A DNA stretch of 64,000 nt from an uncultured Dysosmobacter sp. (GCA_934590165.1 CAKTOO010000006.1:62001-126000), one strand, 5' to 3'. Numbered from the stretch's first letter, positions 35,847 to 43,742 are shown. Numbers and translations: made by a program. The notes: a model not told the origin generated them from the sequence alone.

Positions 35847-35875
35847 TTGACACGAACGATTGTTCGAGTTATAGT
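35847..35875 (+). promoter_or_regulatory. Promoter of the SOS operon
   Basis: TTGACA (35847-35852), 17-base spacer, TATAGT (35870-35875). A perfect LexA-type box begins at the first spacer base, so repressor binding would block polymerase. Confidence 0.85.
35853..35866 (+). promoter_or_regulatory. LexA/SOS box 2 (perfect)
   Basis: CGAAC-GATT-GTTCG lies in the promoter spacer, 28 bases after box 1. Confidence 0.85.
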
Positions 35876-35881
35876 ATATAT

Positions 35882-35895
35882 AGAACAAAAGTTCG
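35882..35895 (+). promoter_or_regulatory. LexA/SOS box 3
   Basis: AGAAC-AAAA-GTTCG, one outer base off the pattern, 29 bases after box 2 and just past the expected transcription start. Confidence 0.78.
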
Positions 35896-35914
35896 AAAAA
35901 GGAGGATCTGAACA

Positions 35915-36040
35915 ATGACTGGTTGGGGTTTCTTTTTTATGCTGGTGGGTGTTACCTTTTTGACGGCACAGCTGTTCCGCGTTATCAATTATATTGAGCG
36001 CCCCGCCCAACACTCCCGTCGCCGCGCCGTGGCTCGGTAA
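35915..36040 (+). CDS. 41-residue SOS-controlled membrane peptide
   Basis: The frame reads MTGWGFFFMLVGVTFLTAQL, then FRVINYIERP and a basic end HSRRRAVAR. There is one N-terminal membrane helix and a positive cytoplasmic tail. AAAGGAGG lies at ideal spacing and the gene is the first after three LexA-type boxes. Short SOS-induced membrane peptides elsewhere, such as YneA and SidA, halt division, but no sequence similarity to these was recognised. It is followed 12 bases later by the radical SAM gene, which lacks its own ribosome site. Confidence 0.7.
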   Translation: MTGWGFFFMLVGVTFLTAQLFRVINYIERPAQHSRRRAVAR

Positions 36041-36052
36041 TCATTTTCTCCC

Positions 36053-37327
36053 ATGGATGTTCTGGAAAAGCTGACGATCCTGACAGACGCCGCCAAATAT
36101 GACGCCGCCTGTACCTCCAGCGGCGGGAACCGCGCTTCCAAAAAGGGATATATCGGCAATACCTCTTCCTCTGTGGCCGGATGCTGCCACTCCTTTTCCG
36201 CTGACGGGCGGTGTGTGACGCTGCTGAAGGTCCTCATGACCAACTGCTGCGTGTTTGACTGCAAATACTGCGTCAACCGCCGCAGCAACGACACGATGCG
36301 GGCCGCCTTCACGCCCCAGGAGCTGGCAGACCTCACCATCAGCTTTTACCGGCGAAATTATATTGAGGGTCTGTTCCTCTCCTCCGGTGTACTCCGCAGT
36401 CCGGATTACACCACGGAACTGATGATCAAGGCCCTGCGCATCCTGCGGGAGGAATACCGTTTTAACGGTTATATCCACGCCAAGGCCATTCCCGGCACGG
36501 CGCCGGAGCTGGTGGAGCAACTTGGCTTTCTGGCGGACCGCATGAGCGTCAATATTGAACTTCCCTCGGAGGCAGGATTGCGGACCCTGGCGCCGGACAA
36601 AACGAAGCAGGCCATTCTGGCCCCTATGCGCCAGATCCAGGTACGGGGCAGGCAAAGCAAGGAGGAACTGGTCAAATACCGCCACGCCCCCAAGTTCGCC
36701 CCTGCCGGACAGAGCACCCAGCTCATCGTAGGCGCCACGGCGGACAGTGACTTCCACATTCTGCGGCTGACCCAGGGACTCTATGACCGATACCGTCTCA
36801 AACGCGTGTTCTACTCCGCTTACGTGCCGGTAGTGGAACACGCGCTGCTGCCCTCCAAGGATGTGAAGCCGCCTCTGCTGCGGGAGCACCGGCTGTACCA
36901 AGCGGATTGGCTTCTGCGGTTTTACGGTTTTCGGGCGGAAGAGCTGCTGGATGAGCAGCACCCGGATTTCAATCCCCTGGTGGACCCAAAGTGCAGCTGG
37001 GCTCTGGCCCATCTGGACTTTTTCCCGGTAGAGGTAAACACCGCCGATTATGAAGCCCTGCTGCGGGTCCCCGGTATCGGCGTTACCTCCGCCAGGCGTA
37101 TCCTTACTGCCCGTCGGGCTAGACGCCTGCGGGTGGAGGATCTGCGGAAAATGGGCGTTGTTATGAAGCGGGCCCAATATTTTCTTACCGCTTCCGGCCG
37201 CCGGACGGAAGGGCTTTTATTCAAACCGGACAGCCTGCTGCGAAACCTGATCGCCGCAGAGCGGCCCCTTTTGCCGGAGGTGGAGCCGGTACAGCTTTCC
37301 TTGTTTGACTCCCCTGCGCCTGTATGA
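36053..37327 (+). CDS. Putative DNA modification/repair radical SAM protein (rSAM_link_UDG type)
   Basis: A 424-residue protein. The radical SAM cluster motif is CCVFDCKYC (Cys-x3-Cys-x2-Cys) near residue 65-73, followed by a TIM-barrel-like core with LFLSSGVLRSPDYTTEL and GYIHAKAIPG. The C-terminal part holds helix-hairpin-helix segments (ALLRVPGIGVTSARRILTAR) for DNA contact. It matches the family found next to uracil-DNA-glycosylase-like or DUF4130 proteins. No SD precedes its ATG, so translation probably depends on the upstream 41-codon gene. The reaction is unknown; spore-photoproduct-lyase-like repair chemistry is a reasonable guess. Confidence 0.85.
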   Translation: MDVLEKLTILTDAAKYDAACTSSGGNRASKKGYIGNTSSSVAGCCHSFSADGRCVTLLKVLMTNCCVFDCKYCVNRRSNDTMRAAFTPQELADLTISFYRRNYIEGLFLSSGVLRSPDYTTELMIKALRILREEYRFNGYIHAKAIPGTAPELVEQLGFLADRMSVNIELPSEAGLRTLAPDKTKQAILAPMRQIQVRGRQSKEELVKYRHAPKFAPAGQSTQLIVGATADSDFHILRLTQGLYDRYRLKRVFYSAYVPVVEHALLPSKDVKPPLLREHRLYQADWLLRFYGFRAEELLDEQHPDFNPLVDPKCSWALAHLDFFPVEVNTADYEALLRVPGIGVTSARRILTARRARRLRVEDLRKMGVVMKRAQYFLTASGRRTEGLLFKPDSLLRNLIAAERPLLPEVEPVQLSLFDSPAPV

Positions 37328-37336
37328 GGTCTTGTC

Positions 37337-38194
37337 ATGACAGAAATGGTCTACTATTACGACGGCAGCTTTGAAGGGTTTCTCTGCTGCATCTTCGACA
37401 GCTATGCAAACAAAGAGGTCCTCACCGCCATCTACCGCGATGAGGACCTTGTACCAACCTTATTTGCCACTCGGAGTATTCCCACAGACAGGGAGCACGC
37501 CAACCGCGTATACCGAAAGATTGTAAAGTGTTCTCCCTATACAGCTGATTTGCTGCGAAAATGCTTTCTCACCTGTCTGCCGGACAAGGAGCTCTACCTG
37601 TACCGCCTGGTGGTAAAGCTTTTACGGGAGGGGCCAGGCTTTTTGCGGAATTTCTCTGACGAGACCTTGTATCCCGTGCTCCGGGCCGTGCGGCTTCTCA
37701 ACGGCGAGGCCCATCTTTTGAAAGGCTTCGTCCGCTTCTCCGACTTGGGCGGCGTGCTGGGCGGAGAGATTGAGCCGAAAAACCGGGTCCTTCCCCTGCT
37801 GCGAAGCCACTTTTGTGCCCGCTACCAGGGCGAGAAATTTTTCCTTTACGACCGCACCCACCGGGAGGCCCTGTTCTACGCCAACGGCAAGGCGGTCATT
37901 CAGCCGCTGGAGCACTTTCAAATGGCGACGCCGGATGAAGCAGAGGCTCATTACCGCCTGCTTTGGAAGCGGTTTTACGATACCATCGCCATCAAGGAGC
38001 GGTACAACCCCAAATGCCGCCAAACCAATATGCCGAAGCGCTATTGGAACACCATGACGGAATTCCAGGATGAAACTTATTTCAGGGTGCAAAGCTCTCC
38101 CGCAGGTGTTGAAGCCCCCGGCGCTCCAGCCGGGATACCTGCACCTGGGACACCCCAAGGACCCGGGCCGTCTGCTCCTGGGTCAGGGATTTGA
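37337..38194 (+). CDS. TIGR03915/DUF4130 putative DNA repair protein
   Basis: A 285-residue partner of the radical SAM gene, nine bases downstream. It begins VYYYDGSFEGFLCCIFDSY, typical of the family, and continues with HANRVYRKI and RYWNTMTEFQDETYFRVQ. In other genomes the domain is fused to uracil-DNA-glycosylase-like domains. The expected end is near residue 250; the last 35 or so residues are a Pro/Gly/Ala-rich stretch that reads through the antisense end of sigF for 113 bases. The stop codon may have been lost, so the tail is probably not functional. Confidence 0.82.
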   Translation: MTEMVYYYDGSFEGFLCCIFDSYANKEVLTAIYRDEDLVPTLFATRSIPTDREHANRVYRKIVKCSPYTADLLRKCFLTCLPDKELYLYRLVVKLLREGPGFLRNFSDETLYPVLRAVRLLNGEAHLLKGFVRFSDLGGVLGGEIEPKNRVLPLLRSHFCARYQGEKFFLYDRTHREALFYANGKAVIQPLEHFQMATPDEAEAHYRLLWKRFYDTIAIKERYNPKCRQTNMPKRYWNTMTEFQDETYFRVQSSPAGVEAPGAPAGIPAPGTPQGPGPSAPGSGI

Positions 38195-38786
38195 AATACC
38201 GCAGTAAAATGGTCATCCGCTCTTTTTTCGGCAGCTGGTTAATGGCTTCCCGCAGGGCGATGCGCTCCACCATTGCCTCCTCCGGTGCCTCCGTACCCAG
38301 CATCCCCTCCAGTGTCAGCCCGTTCGCCGTTTCCTGCTGTAAGGATTCCGGCGCGTCTGCGGCCAGGTCCGCCCGGGCGATCTCCTCCGGCGTCAGTCCG
38401 GTGTCCTCCGCCAGTTCCGAAAGGGCCGGTTCCCGGCCCAGGCGCTGGCGCAGGCGCTCTCTGGAAGTGTAAAGTAATTGTGCTTGCTCTCGAAGACCCC
38501 GCCCTACTTTCAGCATTCCGTCATCCCGTAAAAAGCGGCGGATCTCCCCGGCGATCTTGGGAACGGCATAGGTGGAAAAGCAGGTGCCATAGGAGAAATC
38601 AAAGCCTTGGACCGCTTTCAAAAATCCGAGACACCCTAGCTGGTACAGGTCATCCGCTTCCACACCTCGGCCGTAATAGCGCCGCACGATGCTCCAGATG
38701 AGGCCGCTGTTTTCCGTCACCGCCCGCTCACAGGCCTCCCGGTCCCCTGCCTGGGCTGCCCGCAGAAGCTCAAGCTGCGTGCTCAT
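38082..38786 (-). CDS. sigF: Sporulation sigma factor F (forespore)
   Basis: A 234-residue sigma factor of the SigF/SigG group: region 2 with GVEADDLYQLGCLGFLKAV and FSTYAVPKIAGEIRRFLRDD, region 3, and region 4 with EQTARVLGVSQVQVSRLERR. Identification as SigF rather than SigG rests on its place directly after spoIIAA and spoIIAB. It directs the first forespore-specific transcription and is held inactive by SpoIIAB. Its start overlaps the spoIIAB stop (ATGA). Its 3' end is overlapped by a convergent gene. Confidence 0.94.
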   Translation of the reverse strand: MSTQLELLRAAQAGDREACERAVTENSGLIWSIVRRYYGRGVEADDLYQLGCLGFLKAVQGFDFSYGTCFSTYAVPKIAGEIRRFLRDDGMLKVGRGLREQAQLLYTSRERLRQRLGREPALSELAEDTGLTPEEIARADLAADAPESLQQETANGLTLEGMLGTEAPEEAMVERIALREAINQLPKKERMTILLRYFKSLTQEQTARVLGVSQVQVSRLERRGLQHLRESFAP

Positions 38787-39232
38787 TTTCCCGTCTTCAT
38801 CCGGGGCGCCAGTTTCTTTCGCATAAGGACCGTAGTGCCCCGGCCCGGCACAGAGCGGATCGTCAGCTTATCCATGAAGCTCTCCATGATAGTAAACCCC
38901 ATGCCGCTGCGCTCCTCTCCTCCGGTGGTGAACAGGGGCTCCCGGGCCTTTGCCACGTCCGCGATCCCCCGGCCATGATCCTTCACCGTCAACTCCAGCA
39001 CATTTCCCGGGCAGATGCGGGCCCGCACCGCCACCTTGCCGATGGCGTCCGGGTAGGCGTGGACGATGGCGTTGGTCACTGCCTCACTGACCGCCGTTTT
39101 GATGTCCTCCAGTTCGTTAAGGGTCGGGTCCATCTGGGCGGCGAAGCAGGCCACGGCAGCCCGGGCAAACCCCTCGTTGCTGCTGCGGCTGGGAAATTCC
39201 AGCAGGACCTCATTGGTGGCTTTTGTTTTCAT
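38783..39232 (-). CDS. spoIIAB: Anti-sigma F factor and protein kinase SpoIIAB
   Basis: A 149-residue GHKL-fold protein. ELEDIKTAVSEAVTNAIVHAYP is the N-box, DHGRGIADV the G1 box and SGMGFTIMESFMD the G2 box of the ATP site. SpoIIAB binds sigma F in the pre-divisional cell and phosphorylates SpoIIAA on serine. The ATG has GAAGGAGG upstream and lies 17 bases after spoIIAA. Confidence 0.95.
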   Translation of the reverse strand: MKTKATNEVLLEFPSRSSNEGFARAAVACFAAQMDPTLNELEDIKTAVSEAVTNAIVHAYPDAIGKVAVRARICPGNVLELTVKDHGRGIADVAKAREPLFTTGGEERSGMGFTIMESFMDKLTIRSVPGRGTTVLMRKKLAPRMKTGK

Positions 39233-39249
39233 TATGTAAACCTCCTTCT

Positions 39250-39555
39250 TTACCGTATGGTCACCAGCCGGCCGATGCCGGCGGCATCCAACACCCGCCG
39301 GGCCTGCTGGGGAACGTTGCACACCAGGATGCTGCCGTCCAGCAGCTGCATCCGCTGCTGGGCCCGCAGGATCAGGGCGATGCCGGAGCTATCCATAAAG
39401 GTCACTCCTGCCATGTCCAGTACCAGCGTTTTCGGCAACGCCGCGTCGATGGCCATCTCCACCTCCCGAAGGCTGTTTCGCGCGCCGTGGTGGTCCAGTT
39501 CCCCACTGAGTTCCAGCAGCAGATTCCTGTCCGCGCTTTTTACATTGATTTCCAT
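39250..39555 (-). CDS. spoIIAA: Anti-anti-sigma factor SpoIIAA
   Basis: A 101-residue STAS protein: LLELSGELDHHGARNSLREV and FMDSSGIALILRAQQRM. The Ser of the DSSG motif is the residue phosphorylated by SpoIIAB; the unphosphorylated form frees sigma F. First gene of the three-gene operon. The ATG follows GGGGA. Confidence 0.95.
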   Translation of the reverse strand: MEINVKSADRNLLLELSGELDHHGARNSLREVEMAIDAALPKTLVLDMAGVTFMDSSGIALILRAQQRMQLLDGSILVCNVPQQARRVLDAAGIGRLVTIR

Positions 39556-39607
39556 AGTGATTCCCCTTTTGCTGATTCTTTGGTTTTTGCGCTGTATTTT
39601 CTCCTTT

Positions 39608-39641
39608 ATTATAAGTGTACAAGGCTGTCTTTTTTGTCGGA
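39608..39641 (-). promoter_or_regulatory. Promoter of the spoIIA operon with a Spo0A-like box
   Basis: Minus-strand TATAAT (39608-39613); TGTCGGA on the plus strand (39635-39641) matches the Spo0A box TGTCGAA at 6 of 7. The box sits where a -35 would lie, 21 bases from the -10, like the wide-spaced Spo0A-activated sigma-A promoters of Bacillus spoIIG. No sigma-H pattern was found. Confidence 0.45.
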
Positions 39642-39686
39642 TTCTTTCCACACGGCGGCGCTTTACAAAATTTCTTTCACCCGCCC

Positions 39687-39715
39687 TTGCCTGCGCCTTC
39701 GGCAGCGAATATTAT
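39687..39715 (+). promoter_or_regulatory. Promoter of the DUF3795 gene
   Basis: TTGCCT (39687-39692), 17-base spacer, TATTAT (39710-39715), then AAGGAGGAA and the ATG at 39747. Confidence 0.6.
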
Positions 39716-39746
39716 AAAAGTGGTCTAACTGCACAAGGAGGAAGGT

Positions 39747-40289
39747 ATGAAAAACGTTCACCGGGAATATCCCTTGCTGTCTATGTGTGGCCGCAGTTGC
39801 GGCTTGTGCACCATGCACTTAGGCGGCTACTGCCCTGGCTGTGGCGGCGGAGACGGCAACCAGTCCTGCGTCATCGCCCGGTGCGGTCAGTCTCACGGTG
39901 TGGAATTTTGCTGTCTCTGCCAGGAATATCCCTGCGCCAAATATGACGGCATCGATACGTATGATTCCTTTATTTCCACCCGCAATATGCGTGCAAATTT
40001 GGAACGTGTCCAGACACACGGCCTGGAGACCTGCAAGGCGGAGACGCATGAAAAAATGGCGCTGCTGGCCGGTCTTTTGGCTCATTACAACGCTGGACGG
40101 CAGAAAAGCCTGTTCGCCGCAGCGGTGAATCTCCTGCCGTTGGAGGATCTGCGGACCATCCGGGATCAGCTGACGGGCAAGGCGGCGGATCTGCCTTTGA
40201 AAGAGCGCGCCCAGGCAGCCACCGCATCGCTCCGCCGCGCGGCAAACTCCCGGGGTGTGGATTTAAAGCCCCGCAAAAAGCCGAAATAG
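39747..40289 (+). CDS. DUF3795 family Cys-rich protein
   Basis: A 180-residue soluble protein. The first 65 residues carry twelve Cys in CGRSCGLCTMHLGGYCPGC, CVIARCGQ and FCCLCQEYPC, the DUF3795 pattern, probably a zinc or other metal site. The C-terminal half is helical and basic. Family function is unknown. It is a single-gene unit with promoter, strong ribosome site and terminator, divergent from the spoIIA operon. Confidence 0.85.
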   Translation: MKNVHREYPLLSMCGRSCGLCTMHLGGYCPGCGGGDGNQSCVIARCGQSHGVEFCCLCQEYPCAKYDGIDTYDSFISTRNMRANLERVQTHGLETCKAETHEKMALLAGLLAHYNAGRQKSLFAAAVNLLPLEDLRTIRDQLTGKAADLPLKERAQAATASLRRAANSRGVDLKPRKKPK

Positions 40290-40292
40290 CAA

Positions 40293-40338
40293 AAAAGGAC
40301 CCTACGGCGCAAAAAATTTACGCCGTAGGGTCCCTTTT
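40293..40338. terminator. Bidirectional terminator between DUF3795 and acetyltransferase genes
   Basis: Perfect 13-bp stem (40297-40309 with 40321-40333), A-rich loop, CTTTTATTTTTT on the plus side and a T-run on the minus side. Confidence 0.85.
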
Positions 40339-40726
40339 ATTTTTTGTTCCGCCGCTTATACTCCATGGGGATGTAACGGATGACGTCTGACAGCTGCTCC
40401 GCCGCTGTGGGCTGGAAGCCCAGGCGGCGATAGACCTCCACAGCATACGGTGAGGAATGGACTGTGATCGTTTCAGCACCGCTGTCCGTCAAAAAGCGCT
40501 GCATCAGTGCCGTCCCCACTCCCTGCCGGTGATAGTCCGGGTCCACGAAAAATAAGGATATGTAGGTGCCGCCGTGACGGATGGCCAGGACACCGATGTT
40601 GCTCTCCTCCCCAAAGGCGCCATAGACCGTCAAGACTTTCACAATCGCCGGATCGGTAATATAATGTCTACTGAACAAACCGCTTCGTGGCTTGTTCGTG
40701 CGGCGATTGCCGCACAATTCTATCAA
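40337..40726 (-). pseudogene. 5'-truncated GNAT acetyltransferase
   Basis: The frame encodes 129 residues. The C-terminal 95 or so hold a good GNAT core: NIGVLAIRHGGTYISLFFVD, the acetyl-CoA loop YHRQGVGTALMQRF and VYRRLGFQPTAAEQ. The N-terminal helices that normally precede this are missing. The first 20 residues come from a hairpin-rich junction bordering the IS4 remnant, and no ribosome site stands before the ATG at 40726. An insertion or deletion event probably removed the original 5' end and promoter, so the gene is likely dead, though the core is intact. Confidence 0.65.
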
Positions 40727-40757
40727 AAGGGCTGTTTTCAGCCCTTTTGATAGAATT
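40672..40757. repeat. Three adjacent hairpins at the acetyltransferase/transposase junction
   Basis: Loose stem GAACAA / TTGTTC (about 40672-40697), then GTGCGGC-gatt-GCCGCAC (40698-40715), then a perfect 19-bp stem with TTTT loop (40716-40734 with 40739-40757). The last overlaps the end of the transposase remnant and may be a terminal structure of the lost element. Confidence 0.6.
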
Positions 40758-40980
40758 CAGACATTGTTACAATGCGTATTTCCGATGGTGCGGTACACCA
40801 CGTCAGCGGAAAGTACGCATTAAAGTAGGTTGCCTCGTCGTGAATGTTGCTTGGAATCTGCACATGGGAACCATCCACCGCCAGCAGTGTGTACCCGTTC
40901 CACCTTCACATGGGACGGTTTTGGTAAGTAAGCCGGCGTAAAATTTCTTCAAAGGCCGCCGATTTTTTCTGTTTTGTCAA
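40723..40980 (-). pseudogene. IS4-family transposase remnant
   Basis: One minus-strand frame, broken by a TGA near 40915, reads KSAAFEEILRRLTYQNRPM, stop, then YTLLAVDGSHVQIPSNIHD and further. The LLAVDGS segment is the first catalytic Asp region of IS4-type DDE transposases. Only about 85 codons survive, without the second Asp or the Glu. No terminal inverted repeats or target duplication were identified. The rest of 40727-41105 contains no gene. Confidence 0.6.
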
Positions 40981-41015
40981 GTGTTTTTTGTGACTTTTTT
41001 CAATTATTTGCAAGC

Positions 41016-41050
41016 ACAGACCAGACCGCCTTGCGTACAGTCTGGTCTGT
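41016..41050 (-). terminator. Hairpin downstream of valS
   Basis: Perfect 11-bp stem (41016-41026 with 41040-41050) with a 13-base loop. It lies 55 bases past the valS stop but has no clear T-run, so its role as terminator is uncertain. Confidence 0.4.
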
Positions 41051-41105
41051 CGCTTATCTTAATGAGATTACGGCTAGGCGGGGGCCTTGTTTATAACTGT
41101 TCCGG

Positions 41106-43742
41106 TCACGCCTGCATGGCCTTGGCGGATTCCTCCAGTTTGGCAATGATCTCCCGGTACTTGGCAGCCTTCTCCCGCTCAGCGTTCACCACCGCCTCAG
41201 GGGCATTGGCCACAAACTTCTCGTTGGAGAGCTTCTTTTCCGTGATGCGCAGGCCGTTTTCGGCTTTCTCCTTTTCCCTGGCGATGCGATCCAACTCTGC
41301 CTGGAAGTCCACCAGCTCGTTCAGGGGAATATAGGCGTTGGCCTTATGGGTGACGATGTTCACCAGGCCCGCCAGATCCTCCGGTGCCTTGCCGGTAACC
41401 GTCACCTTCTCAGCATAAGCCAGGCGCTGGATGAAGTGGATGCCCTGCTCGTAAATGGCAGGCTCCTCTGTCACCAGAATGACCTCGGCCTTCTTGGAGG
41501 GCGGCACGTTCATCTCGGCCCGGCGGGCGCGGATGGCCTTGATGGTATCCATGACGGCTTCCATGGCGGCCTCCTCGGTGGGGAAGCTCAGGCTCTCCTG
41601 ATACTCCGGCCACTGGGCGGTCATGATGAAATCGCCGGTGTGGGGCAGCGCCTGGAAAATCTCCTCCGTGATGAAAGGCATAAAGGGATGCAGCAGCTTC
41701 AAAAGATCCGTCAGCACATAGCAGAGCACGTTCTGGGCCACCAGCTTGCCCTCCTCGTCCTCACCGTTCAGGCGGGTCTTGGTCAGCTCAATATACCAGT
41801 CGCAATAGGTGTCCCAAATAAAGTCATAGACCTTGGCAGATGCCACGCCGATCTCGTAGCTATCCAGATTCTCCGTAACTTCCTTCACCAGGGTGTTCAG
41901 CTTGGAAAGGACCCATTTGTCCTCGGGAGCCAACCGGGAAGCCTCGGGCAGCTGGCACTGGTCGATGGTCAGGTTCATCATGACAAAGCGGCTGGCATTC
42001 CAGATCTTATTGGCGAAGTTTCGCATGGCCTCGCACTTTTCGGTATAGAACCGGGTGTCGTTTCCGGGGGAGTTGCCGGTGATGAGGTTGAAGCGCAGGG
42101 CATCGGCACCGTACTTCTCCGCCATCTCCAAGGGGTCGATGCCGTTACCAAGGGACTTGGACATCTTGCGGCCCTTGTCATCCCGAACCAGGCCGTGGAT
42201 GAGAACGGTGCGGAAGGGGATCTGCTTCATCTGCTCGCAGCCGGAGAAGATCATCCGGGCCACCCAGAAGAAGATAATGTCATAGCCGGTGACCATGACG
42301 GAGGTGGGATAGTAATAGGCCAGGTCCTCGGTCTTTTCCGGCCAGCCCAAAGTGGAGAAGGGCCACAGGGCGGAGGAGAACCAGGTATCCAACACGTCGG
42401 GGTCCCGGGTCAGGTGGGTGCAGCCGCACTTTTCGCACCGAGTGGGGTCCTCCCGGGAGACATTGATGTGGCCGCACTCATCGCAGTACCAGGCGGGGAT
42501 CTGGTGGCCCCACCACAACTGGCGGGAGATGCACCAGTCATGGACATTTTCCATCCAGTTGGTGTAGGTCTTGGAGAAGCGCTCGGGGACGAATTTCACC
42601 TCGCCGTCCTTCACCACCCGCAGGGCCTCCTTGGCCAGGGGCTCCATCTTCACGAACCATTGGGCGGAAATGAGAGGCTCCACGTCGTTGTGGCAGCGGT
42701 AGCAGGTGCCCACGTTGTGGTTATAGGGCTCGGCCTTCACCAGGTAGCCCTGCTCCTCCAGATCCTTCACGATCTGCTTGCGGCACTCATAGCGGTCCAT
42801 GCCGTTGTAGGGGCCGCCGTTTTCGTTGATCTTGCCGTCATCGCCGATGCAGCGGATGACCTCCAAGTTGTGGCGCAGACCCACCTCAAAGTCGTTGGGG
42901 TCGTGGGCGGGGGTCATCTTCACGGCGCCGGTACCAAAGCCCAGCTCCACATAATCATCCGCCACGATGGGGATCTCCCGGTTCATGATGGGTAGGATGC
43001 AGGTCTTGCCCACCAGATGCTTGAACCGCTCGTCCTCCGGGTTCACGGCCACGCCGGTATCGCCCATCATGGTCTCGGGCCGGGTGGTGGCCACGATGAG
43101 GTCACCGGAGCCGTCCGCCAGGGGATAGCGAATGTGCCACAGGTGGCCGGGCTTGTCCACATACTCCACCTCGGCGTCAGAAAGGGCGGTGATGCAGTGG
43201 GGGCACCAGTTGATGATGCGGCTGCCCTTATAAATGAGGCCCTTGTCATACAGCTCGCAGAAAGTCTCCCGGACAGCCTTGGAGCAGCCCTCATCCATGG
43301 TGAACCGGGAGCGGCTCCAGTCGCAGGACACGCCCAGTTTCTTCTGCTGCTCCACGATACGGCCGCCGTACTTCTCCTTCCACTGCCAGACCCGCTGGAG
43401 GAATTTCTCACGGCCCAGGTCATAACGGGTCTTGCCTTCCTTGACGCGAAGCTCCTCCTCCACCTTGATCTGGGTGGCGATGCCGGCGTGGTCCGTGCCG
43501 GGCAGCCACAGGGCGGAATAGCCCTGCATCCGCTTGAAGCGGGTCAGGATATCCTGAAGGGTGGAGTCCAGGGCGTGGCCCATGTGGAGCTGGCCCGTGA
43601 CGTTGGGAGGCGGCATGACGATGGAGAAGGGTTTTTTCTCGGGGTCGGGATCGCCCTTGAAGCAGCCGGCCTTCTCCCACATCTCGTATATGCGGCTTTC
43701 CACCTGCTGGGGCTCATACACCTTTGGCAGTTCTTTTTTCAT
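41106..43742 (-). CDS. valS: Valyl-tRNA synthetase
   Basis: An 878-residue class I synthetase of normal length. PPPNVTGQLHMGHALDSTLQD holds the HIGH motif and GRKMSKSLGNGIDPLEM the KMSKS loop; the editing domain carries TTRPETMMGDTGVAV. A four-Cys zinc ribbon (YCDECGHINVS, CEKCGC) sits at about 418-440, and the last 65 residues form the coiled-coil tRNA arm. The ATG has AGGAGAGA upstream. A Val-type T-box lies 600 bases upstream, beyond a broken YcxB-like gene in the same orientation, and probably controls this gene. Confidence 0.97.
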   Translation of the reverse strand: MKKELPKVYEPQQVESRIYEMWEKAGCFKGDPDPEKKPFSIVMPPPNVTGQLHMGHALDSTLQDILTRFKRMQGYSALWLPGTDHAGIATQIKVEEELRVKEGKTRYDLGREKFLQRVWQWKEKYGGRIVEQQKKLGVSCDWSRSRFTMDEGCSKAVRETFCELYDKGLIYKGSRIINWCPHCITALSDAEVEYVDKPGHLWHIRYPLADGSGDLIVATTRPETMMGDTGVAVNPEDERFKHLVGKTCILPIMNREIPIVADDYVELGFGTGAVKMTPAHDPNDFEVGLRHNLEVIRCIGDDGKINENGGPYNGMDRYECRKQIVKDLEEQGYLVKAEPYNHNVGTCYRCHNDVEPLISAQWFVKMEPLAKEALRVVKDGEVKFVPERFSKTYTNWMENVHDWCISRQLWWGHQIPAWYCDECGHINVSREDPTRCEKCGCTHLTRDPDVLDTWFSSALWPFSTLGWPEKTEDLAYYYPTSVMVTGYDIIFFWVARMIFSGCEQMKQIPFRTVLIHGLVRDDKGRKMSKSLGNGIDPLEMAEKYGADALRFNLITGNSPGNDTRFYTEKCEAMRNFANKIWNASRFVMMNLTIDQCQLPEASRLAPEDKWVLSKLNTLVKEVTENLDSYEIGVASAKVYDFIWDTYCDWYIELTKTRLNGEDEEGKLVAQNVLCYVLTDLLKLLHPFMPFITEEIFQALPHTGDFIMTAQWPEYQESLSFPTEEAAMEAVMDTIKAIRARRAEMNVPPSKKAEVILVTEEPAIYEQGIHFIQRLAYAEKVTVTGKAPEDLAGLVNIVTHKANAYIPLNELVDFQAELDRIAREKEKAENGLRITEKKLSNEKFVANAPEAVVNAEREKAAKYREIIAKLEESAKAMQA

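Noticed and set aside
38165..38770. Small plus-strand frames opposite sigF
   Set aside because: They are antisense shadows of sigF, with Pro/Arg-rich composition and no ribosome sites.
39550..39700. Sigma-H promoter for spoIIAA
   Set aside because: An AAAGAAATT...AAGAAT pair exists, but the spacing is about 21 bases instead of the expected 12-14.
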